This document shows positions 16,221-21,650 of a DNA stretch of 21,650 bases, piece after piece; position 1 is the stretch's first letter; every line of letters begins with the position of its first letter. The stretch is from Bacillota bacterium (GTDB lineage: Bacteria; Bacillota_E; Symbiobacteriia; Symbiobacteriales; Symbiobacteriaceae), in the NCBI GenBank assembly GCA_003242675.1, contig QGVE01000032.1:1-21650 (forward strand). Reading direction: 5' to 3'. The notes under the pieces were generated by a model. The model worked only from the letters and a program-made list of their open reading frames with translations. It was not told where the DNA came from and searched no databases. The position numbers and the translations under genes are program-made.

Positions 16221-18209
16221 GTGAATCACTCCAGCAGGTGCCAGTACTGCGGAGCGGCCGTCTCGCCGACCGCCAACTACTGCGACAGCTGCGGTACCCC
16301 CCTGCGGACGCCGCCCCTGGCGCACCTCCGCCGGCGCGGCCGGAGCGCCGGGCGGGTGGCCACCTGGGTCTTTGCGCTGGTGCTCGTCGTCTGCTTCGGG
16401 ACGGGGGTGCTGGGGGGGTTCCGCGCCCACTCAGGCCGCTGGCCCTGGAGCCCGCCCGCGGCCGCCCAAGCGGCGCCGGCCGGCCCGTCCGGCGGGGAAG
16501 GGGCGGAGCCCGGGCCCGCACCGCGCGAATCACCGGCGGTGTCGCCTGAGCGGGTCCTGCGCGCCACCGTGACCATCCACGTCCGGGGCACGCAGGGCAG
16601 CCGGGTGGGCACCGGCTTCCTGATCGACACCGGGGGCCACGTGGTGACCAACGCGCACGTGGTGGACGGCTACCGGGAGTGCGTGACCGTCATCGACGAC
16701 AACGGCACGACGCACCAGGGCAGCGTGGCCGGCTTCGACCGCAACCGGGACGTCGCCCTGATCGCCGTGCCGACCCTTGCCCGATGGCCCGACGCCCTGC
16801 CGCTCTCCGACCGGCGGGTGGCGGCGGGGGCCCCCGTGTACGCCTGGGGGAGCGCCCCGGGCCGCGCGGGGAAGGCCGTGGTGCCCGCCGAGGTGGTCGA
16901 GACCGGCCAGAGCCGGCGCATCGAGGGGCGCTACTACGCCGACCTGGTGGTGTTCCGCGGGGCGGAGGTGACCCACGGCGCCAGCGGCGGGCCGCTCCTG
17001 GACGCGGAGACCGGCGAGGTGGTCGGGATCGTCACCGCCGGGTCGGACAGCGGCCTGGGCTACGCCCTTCCCATCGCCGGGGAGGTCGCCCGGCTCCTCG
17101 CGCGCTGGATCGAGCAGCCCCTGCCCTCCACCTGCGAGGCGGTCCCCGCGGGGGACGCGACGCCGCTGGTGCTGGCGGCGGTGGTCCCGCTGTCGGGGGC
17201 GCACGGCGCCTGGGGCCTCGACCTGGCCAGCGGCGTGGAGCTGGCCTTGCGGGACATGGAGGCGGACCTGCTGCGGGTCGGCTACCAGGTGTCGCTGGCC
17301 CGCTACGACGACCAGGGGCGGCCCGAGGTGGCCGCGGAGCACGCGGAGAGCCTCGCCTATGACCCGGGCGTGATCGGGGCGGTGGGCAGCTTCACCAGCG
17401 AGGCGACGCTGGCCCTGGCGGAAGGGCTGCGGGAGAGCGGGCTCGTACTGGTCGCGCCCACGGCCCGGTCGGAGGAGCTCACGCAGCAGGGCTGGCCCCA
17501 CGTGAACCGGCTGATCGCCCACCAGGCCCGGCTGGAGTCGGCCGCGGCGGCCTTTGCCAGGGCCCGGCTGGGCGTCCGCTCCGTCCTGCTGCTGCTGGAC
17601 GGGAGCGAGGAGGCGGAGCGGCGCGCGACGACCTTCACGACGGCGGCGGAGATCATGGGCCTTCCGGTGGCCGGGCGGGTGCTGGTGCCGCAGGAGATGA
17701 ACGGCTCCGCCCTGGCCGCCGCCGTGCGGGCCTACGCGCCCGAGGCGATCTTCTACGCCGGCAGCGGCGAGAAGGGCTTCGCGGCCGTCAAGGCCCTGCG
17801 GGAGGCCGGCCTGGACCTGCCGGTCATCGGCGGCGTGGAACTCTACCACCCGTCGTTCGAGACGACGGCCGGCACCGGCTGGCGGAACATCTACTTCACC
17901 CACTTCACGCAGGGCAGCGACCCCCGGTTCATGCGCCACTTCGAGGCCATTCTGGGCAAGCCGACCCGCGGGTACGGCATGTTCGGGTACGACGCCGCCC
18001 GCGCGATCTTGGAGGCCCTGGTGAGCTACGGCGAGGAGCACCCCGGCCGGGTGCCGGACCGGGCCGAGCTGGCCGCCCGGGTCCGGGCGACGCGGGGGCT
18101 GAAGGGCTGGTCCACGCAGGTCAGCTTCGACCCGGCCACCGGCGAGAACCAGGCGGCGCGCGTGTACATCTTCGAGTGGGTGGACGGGCGGTATTCGCTG
18201 GTGCGTTAG
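16221..18209 (+). CDS. Membrane-anchored trypsin-like protease fused to periplasmic ligand-binding domain, with N-terminal zinc ribbon
   Basis: This 662-residue protein has an unusual domain order. A zinc ribbon comes first (CQYC at 7-10, CDSC at 21-24), then one membrane helix (about 46-66) and a Pro/Ala/Gly linker. An HtrA-like S1C protease domain (about 112-300) follows, with a complete triad: His146 in TNAHVV, Asp177 in NRDVALI and Ser255 in GASGGP. No PDZ domain follows. Residues about 313-660 form a Leu/Ile/Val-binding, receptor-family-like domain (AAVVPLSGAHGAWG, GVIGAVGSFTSEATLALAE, VAPTARSEELT, YGMFGYDAARAILEAL). The protein is probably anchored with the ribbon inside and the protease and binding domain outside, so a small molecule could control proteolysis. 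The GTG at 16221 follows AGGAGAGAGG. It lies 82 bases after uvrA with no clear terminator between, and ends at a strong one. Substrate and ligand are unknown. Confidence 0.86.
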   Translation: MNHSSRCQYCGAAVSPTANYCDSCGTPLRTPPLAHLRRRGRSAGRVATWVFALVLVVCFGTGVLGGFRAHSGRWPWSPPAAAQAAPAGPSGGEGAEPGPAPRESPAVSPERVLRATVTIHVRGTQGSRVGTGFLIDTGGHVVTNAHVVDGYRECVTVIDDNGTTHQGSVAGFDRNRDVALIAVPTLARWPDALPLSDRRVAAGAPVYAWGSAPGRAGKAVVPAEVVETGQSRRIEGRYYADLVVFRGAEVTHGASGGPLLDAETGEVVGIVTAGSDSGLGYALPIAGEVARLLARWIEQPLPSTCEAVPAGDATPLVLAAVVPLSGAHGAWGLDLASGVELALRDMEADLLRVGYQVSLARYDDQGRPEVAAEHAESLAYDPGVIGAVGSFTSEATLALAEGLRESGLVLVAPTARSEELTQQGWPHVNRLIAHQARLESAAAAFARARLGVRSVLLLLDGSEEAERRATTFTTAAEIMGLPVAGRVLVPQEMNGSALAAAVRAYAPEAIFYAGSGEKGFAAVKALREAGLDLPVIGGVELYHPSFETTAGTGWRNIYFTHFTQGSDPRFMRHFEAILGKPTRGYGMFGYDAARAILEALVSYGEEHPGRVPDRAELAARVRATRGLKGWSTQVSFDPATGENQAARVYIFEWVDGRYSLVR

Positions 18210-18213
18210 CAGG

Positions 18214-18269
18214 GAAAAGACCCGAGCGCGGAGAACTAAGAAGAGTCTTTCACCGCGCCGGGTCTTTTC
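18214..18269. terminator. Long, probably bidirectional intrinsic terminator
   Basis: GAAAAGACCCG (18214-18224) pairs with CGGGTCTTTTC (18259-18269), and GCGCGG (18226-18231) with CCGCGC (18253-18258), one bulged A between, around a 21-base loop. The A-run on the left and T-run on the right allow use on either strand. It ends the protease-sensor transcript and separates it from the sigma factor. Confidence 0.85.
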
Positions 18270-18327
18270 GATTTCGGAAAATATACAGATCATACTCATA
18301 TTCCGGTGCCGGGGGGTGACGGCCATC

Positions 18328-18975
18328 GTGGAGTTGGAGCCCGTGCTGGACGCGGAGCTGGAGCTAATCGCGCGCTGCCAGGCGGGAGACGGGCAAGCGT
18401 TCGAGGCGCTGTTCCACTTCTATCGCGATGACGTGTTCCGCTTCGCCTACCTGGTGGTACGGGACGCGACCCTGGCCCAGGACGTGGTGCAGGAGACCTT
18501 TCTGAAGGTCTTCCGCTCGATCGCCAACTTTCAGTTCCGATCGAGCTTCAAGTCCTGGCTCTACCGGGTTGCCGTGAATGAGGCGATCACCCTCCTCCGC
18601 CGGCGCCGGATCCGGGAGGAGCTGGACCCGACGCCCGGCGCCGTCCAGGAGCACCAGCGGGATCGGGTGGAGCGCGCCTGGCAGCCGGAGGAGGCGGTGC
18701 TGGACAGCGAGGAGCGGAAGCTGCTGCACGTCGCCATCGGCCGTCTGGACCCCGTCCACCGCACCGTGATCGTCCTGAAGTACTTCCACGACTTCTCCGA
18801 CACCGAGATCGCGGCGGTGATCGGCTGCCCGCCCGGGACGGTGAAGTCGCGGCTCCACCGCGCCCGGGAGCTCCTGCGCCGCGACATGGCGCGCCAGATG
18901 GGCCGGCCAGACCTCATCGCCCTGTCCTACACCCGGCTGTCGGCCAGGACGCCGCTCGTGCCCTGCGAGGAGTGA
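18328..18975 (+). CDS. ECF-family RNA polymerase sigma factor
   Basis: This is a 215-residue group 4 (ECF) sigma factor. Region 2 covers AFEALFHFYRDDVFRFAYLV, DATLAQDVVQETFLKVFRSI and FKSWLYRVAVNEAITLLRRR, for -10 recognition and core binding. A charged linker follows, and region 4 runs from LHVAIGRLDPVHRTVIVLKY through DTEIAAVIGCPPGTVKSRLHRARELL, a helix-turn-helix for the -35. The GTG at 18328 is preferred because the G-run at 18311-18316 is about 11 bases upstream. An in-frame GTG at 18316 abuts that run and would add four residues. The stop is 4 bases before the next gene, so the two are probably translated together, as ECF sigma and anti-sigma pairs usually are. Its target promoters cannot be read from the window. 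No obvious GGAAC/CGTC autoregulatory promoter was seen upstream. Confidence 0.93.
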   Translation: MELEPVLDAELELIARCQAGDGQAFEALFHFYRDDVFRFAYLVVRDATLAQDVVQETFLKVFRSIANFQFRSSFKSWLYRVAVNEAITLLRRRRIREELDPTPGAVQEHQRDRVERAWQPEEAVLDSEERKLLHVAIGRLDPVHRTVIVLKYFHDFSDTEIAAVIGCPPGTVKSRLHRARELLRRDMARQMGRPDLIALSYTRLSARTPLVPCEE

Positions 18976-18979
18976 GACC

Positions 18980-19354
18980 ATGCGCCTCGACGAACGGAGG
19001 ATCCGGCAGTATCTCCGCTCGGAGGCGGCGCGCGTCGCACCGCCGCCGGACCTGTGGGACCGCATCGAGCGCGAGCTCATGCGCGACCGGCTGCAGCAGG
19101 AGCGCCGGGCCGCGCGCCGCGGCCTGCCGGGCCTCCAGCGCCTGGCGGCTGCCGCCCTGGTGGCGGTCGTGCTCGGCTCGCTGGTCGCGCCGCAGGGCCC
19201 GGCCGCGCACCGGCTCGCCTTCGCGCCGGGGCGCTGGTCGGGCATCCACCGGATCTGGGTCGCGGCCCTGGCCCCGGCTTCCTGGTCGGAGGCCGGCCGG
19301 CCGGCGGTGACGGACCTGCGCTGGTCCTCCCAGGAGATCACGCTGCTGCGCTGA
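18980..19354 (+). CDS. Small single-pass membrane protein, candidate anti-sigma factor
   Basis: This 124-residue protein is coupled to the ECF sigma gene. Residues 1-50 are charged and probably helical (RQYLRSEAARVAPPPDLWDR, then IERELMRDRLQQERRAARR). A single hydrophobic helix follows at about 54-72 (LAAAALVAVVLGSLVAP), then a short outer tail of about 50 residues. The layout, a cytoplasmic N-terminal segment, one helix and an outer tail, matches small anti-sigma factors. The H-x3-C-x2-C zinc motif of the ZAS class is absent; the protein has no cysteine at all. No homologous family is recognised with confidence, so the role comes from position. The ATG at 18980 follows GAGGAG at 18967-18972. 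An intrinsic terminator lies just beyond the stop. Confidence 0.72.
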   Translation: MRLDERRIRQYLRSEAARVAPPPDLWDRIERELMRDRLQQERRAARRGLPGLQRLAAAALVAVVLGSLVAPQGPAAHRLAFAPGRWSGIHRIWVAALAPASWSEAGRPAVTDLRWSSQEITLLR

Positions 19355-19367
19355 GGTCGATGCCGAT

Positions 19368-19390
19368 GCCCCGCTCAGGCGGGGCCTTTT
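19368..19390 (+). terminator. Intrinsic terminator after the sigma operon
   Basis: GCCCCGC (19368-19374) pairs with GCGGGGC (19379-19385) around TCAG, followed by CTTTT. It begins 14 bases after the stop of the small membrane protein and separates it from uvrC. Confidence 0.85.
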
Positions 19391-19433
19391 CCATGGCCGC
19401 AGATGGTAGACTAAAGAGGGGAGGTGAAGGCGG

Positions 19434-21323
19434 TTGGGCCTGGAGGAGCAGATCAAGCTGCTGCCGGACCGGCCGGGCTGCTACCTGTTCAAGGATGCGT
19501 CCGGCCGGATCATCTACGTGGGGAAGGCCCGCAGCCTGAAGAACCGGGTGCGCCAGTACTTCCAGTCGTCCCGCTACCTGACGGCGAAGGTGCTCGCGAT
19601 GGTCAACCAGATCGCGGAAATCGAGCACATCGTGACCGACACGGAAACCGAGGCGCTGGTGCTGGAGTCAAACCTGATAAAGAAGCACAAGCCCAAGTAC
19701 AACATCCGGCTGCGGGACGACAAGCACTATCCCTACCTGCGCCTGACCCTGAACGAGGAGTGGCCCCGCCTCCTGGTGGCCCGCTCCATGAAGAAGGACG
19801 GCTCCCGCTACTTCGGCCCCTACACCAGCAGCCAGGCCATGTGGGAGACGATGAAGCTCGCCCGCCGGCTGTTTCCCCTGCGCACGTGCAGCGACCCGTC
19901 CCGGTATCCCCGGGGCTGCCTGCAGTTCCACATCGGCCGCTGCCTGGGGCCGTGCCTGCCCGACTTCGACCGGCACGCGGACTACGCCGAGGCCGTGCGC
20001 GACCTGCAGGCGTTCCTGGAGGGGCGCACCCAGGAGGTGGTCGAGCGGCTGCGCGCCCGCATGGAGCAGGCGGCGGAGCGGCTGGAGTTCGAGCGGGCGG
20101 CCGAGCTGCGCGACCAGATCCGGGCGATCGAGAAGGTGACCGAGAAGCAGAAGATCATCGTCCACACGATGGTCGACCTGGACGCGATCGCCTACGCCCG
20201 GCTGTACGACGAGGCCGCCGTGCAGGTCTTCTTCGTCCGGCAGGGGAAGCTGGTGGGGCGGGACCAGTTCCTGATGTCCGGCGCCGACGACATGACCGGG
20301 GGCGAGATCCTCGCCGCCTTCATCCAGCAGCACTACAGCCAGACGGACTTCGTGCCCAAGGAGATCCTGGTCAGCGAGGAGATCCCCGACGCGGACGTCA
20401 TCGCCGAGTGGCTCTCCGCCAAGCGGGGCTCCCGGGTCGTGCTGCGCTGCCCGAAGCGGGGAGAGAAGCGCGCGCTGGTGGAGATGGTCGCGGAGAACGC
20501 GCAGGAGGCGGTGGCCGAGCGGAAGCAGCAGCGGGAGCTGGAGCTGGCCGCGACCGAGGGCGCGCTGCGGGAGCTCCAGGAGTACCTGAACCTCCCGCGG
20601 CTGCCCCACCGCATCGAGTGCTTCGACGTCTCGCACGTGCAGGGGGCCCAGGTCGTTGCCGCCATGGTGGTCTTCGAGGGCGGCAAGCCCAAGAAGGCGG
20701 ACTACCGGCGGTTCAAGATGAAGGTGGACCAGAACAACGACTTCGCCAACATCGCCGAGGCGGTGGGCCGCCGGTTCCGGCGGGGGCTCGCCGAGCGGGC
20801 CGCGCGGGCCGGGGCGCAGGCGGGCGACTCGCCGGAGGCCCGGGTCGCCGAGGGCGGGGAGGCGTACGGCGGCAAGTTTGCCGACTTCCCCGACCTCGTG
20901 ATCATCGACGGCGGCAAGGGGCAGCTGGCCTACGCCCGGGCCGTCATGCGGGAGCTGGGGGTCGACCACATCCCCACCTTCGGGCTCGCGGAGGAGCACG
21001 AGCTGCTCTGCGCGGAGGACCGGCCGGGGTGGATCGAGCTCCCCCGGGGGTCGCAGGCCCTGTTCCTGCTCCAGCGGATCCGGGACGAGGCGCACCGCTT
21101 CGCCATCACCTATCACCGGAAGCTGCACCGCAAGGCCGCGACCCACAGCCGGCTCGACGACGTGCCTGGCATCGGGCCCAAGCGGAAGAAGGCGCTCCTG
21201 CAGCACTTCGGCTCGCTGAAGGCCATCCGGGAGGCCTCGGTGGAGGAGATCGCGCAGGTTCCCGGGCTGAACCGGGAGCTGGCGGAGCGGGTGAAGGAGG
21301 TCCTGGGCGGGCTCATGCACTAA
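19434..21323 (+). CDS. uvrC: UvrABC excision nuclease subunit C
   Basis: UvrC makes both incisions flanking a lesion bound by UvrB. The 629-residue protein has the full domain set. A GIY-YIG nuclease comes first (PGCYLFKDASGRIIYVGKA at about 14-33, with GIY present as GCY). A cysteine-bearing block follows (LRTCSDPSRYPRGCLQFHIG, then RCLGPC). A UVR domain for UvrB contact lies near 200-235 (LEFERAAELRDQI). The RNase-H-like nuclease has IECFDVSHVQG (near 393) and LVIIDGGKGQL (near 487). A C-terminal helix-hairpin-helix pair ends the protein (DVPGIGPKRKKALLQHFG and AQVPGLNRELAERV). A short Ala/Gly/Glu-rich insertion near 460-480 is not a known motif. The TTG start at 19434 has GGGGAGGTG about 9 bases upstream. 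It has its own transcription unit after a terminator, with no LexA box noticed. Confidence 0.97.
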   Translation: MGLEEQIKLLPDRPGCYLFKDASGRIIYVGKARSLKNRVRQYFQSSRYLTAKVLAMVNQIAEIEHIVTDTETEALVLESNLIKKHKPKYNIRLRDDKHYPYLRLTLNEEWPRLLVARSMKKDGSRYFGPYTSSQAMWETMKLARRLFPLRTCSDPSRYPRGCLQFHIGRCLGPCLPDFDRHADYAEAVRDLQAFLEGRTQEVVERLRARMEQAAERLEFERAAELRDQIRAIEKVTEKQKIIVHTMVDLDAIAYARLYDEAAVQVFFVRQGKLVGRDQFLMSGADDMTGGEILAAFIQQHYSQTDFVPKEILVSEEIPDADVIAEWLSAKRGSRVVLRCPKRGEKRALVEMVAENAQEAVAERKQQRELELAATEGALRELQEYLNLPRLPHRIECFDVSHVQGAQVVAAMVVFEGGKPKKADYRRFKMKVDQNNDFANIAEAVGRRFRRGLAERAARAGAQAGDSPEARVAEGGEAYGGKFADFPDLVIIDGGKGQLAYARAVMRELGVDHIPTFGLAEEHELLCAEDRPGWIELPRGSQALFLLQRIRDEAHRFAITYHRKLHRKAATHSRLDDVPGIGPKRKKALLQHFGSLKAIREASVEEIAQVPGLNRELAERVKEVLGGLMH

Positions 21324-21388
21324 GCCGGGAAGCCGGGCCTGCATCGGGTTCTGCATTATTAACACATATAACTAGTGAAAGGGTTTGG

Positions 21389-21650
21389 ATGCCGATGAAC
21401 AAGCGCTGGGTTGCGATGGTCCTGTTCGCTTCCGTCCTGCTGGCCGGATGCGGCGGCGCCGCCTCCGGCCCGACCCCGGCCGGTTCGGCGCCCCCCGCCG
21501 CGGATCCGGCCGATCCCGGCGCCCGGGATACCGGGTCGGAAACCGAGGGGCCGGGCGGCCAGGCGGGCACGGCGGATCCCGGCGACCCGGGCGGGGCCCC
21601 CGGCGGGGAGGGCGCGGCGGACCCGGCCGGCGGCGAGGGCGGCCCTGCGC
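21389..21650 (+). CDS. Lipoprotein, proline/glycine/alanine-rich (runs off right edge)
   Basis: The frame opens with MPMNKRWVAMVLFASVLLAGC (written from ATG 21389; ATG 21395 is also possible). It is a lipoprotein signal peptide with a clear LLAGC lipobox, whose cysteine would be lipid-modified and anchored on the outer face of the membrane. GAAAGGG at 21377-21383 is a modest ribosome site. What follows is low-complexity: repeated ADP, DPG and PGG units rich in Pro, Gly, Ala and Asp/Glu, likely a disordered spacer before a folded domain that lies beyond the window. Function cannot be assigned. The upstream gap to uvrC (about 65 bases) holds an AT-rich stretch at 21354-21378 that may hold its promoter. 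Confidence 0.75.
   Translation, partial: MPMNKRWVAMVLFASVLLAGCGGAASGPTPAGSAPPAADPADPGARDTGSETEGPGGQAGTADPGDPGGAPGGEGAADPAGGEGGPA

Overview
The window is very GC-rich, mostly single-strand bacterial coding DNA with short intergenic gaps, strong GGAGG-type ribosome sites, frequent GTG/TTG starts and Firmicute-style control elements: a TPP riboswitch with an intrinsic terminator, ThiW, an HxlR/DUF24 regulator with a Bacillus CatR-like operator, and a Bacillus-type LexA box. A high-GC, possibly thermophilic, Firmicute of the Symbiobacterium kind fits best. This is inference from gene content and style, not a database match.

Layout. 1-136 (minus): start of a Nudix hydrolase running off the left edge. 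284-3326: thiamine salvage operon, with a sigma-A promoter, TPP riboswitch and attenuator, thiD, a thiM-thiE fusion and thiW, the reading frames overlapping. 3361-5110: a fatty-acyl-CoA ligase behind a dyad. 5324-7076: ferrochelatase, then a DsbA/FrnE-family oxidoreductase in which the first redox cysteine codon is an in-frame TGA followed by a SECIS-like hairpin (a probable selenoprotein), then a strong terminator. 7192-11850: two secreted proteins, a stalk-domain alpha/beta hydrolase and a large phosphodiester-glycosidase-like protein. 11854-13106: a ring-opening dioxygenase divergent from an HxlR regulator, with overlapping -35 boxes and a TTAC-N5-GTAA operator. 13172-16138: uvrA behind a promoter holding a LexA box. 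16221-18269: a zinc-ribbon/TM/trypsin/periplasmic-binding fusion. 18328-19390: an ECF sigma factor with a small membrane protein. 19434-21323: uvrC. 21389-end: start of a proline/glycine-rich lipoprotein.

Working together. The thi genes salvage HMP and thiazole and join them into thiamine phosphate under TPP feedback. UvrA and UvrC are two of the three excision-repair subunits; uvrB is not in the window. The dioxygenase/HxlR pair resembles the B. subtilis CatR-catE circuit for catechols and quinones. The protease-sensor fusion beside an ECF sigma factor and its membrane partner may be a signalling unit, but a terminator separates them and the link is speculative. The standout is the selenocysteine DsbA-like protein. 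UGA is an ordinary stop for most genes here, so the in-frame UGA needs local recoding.
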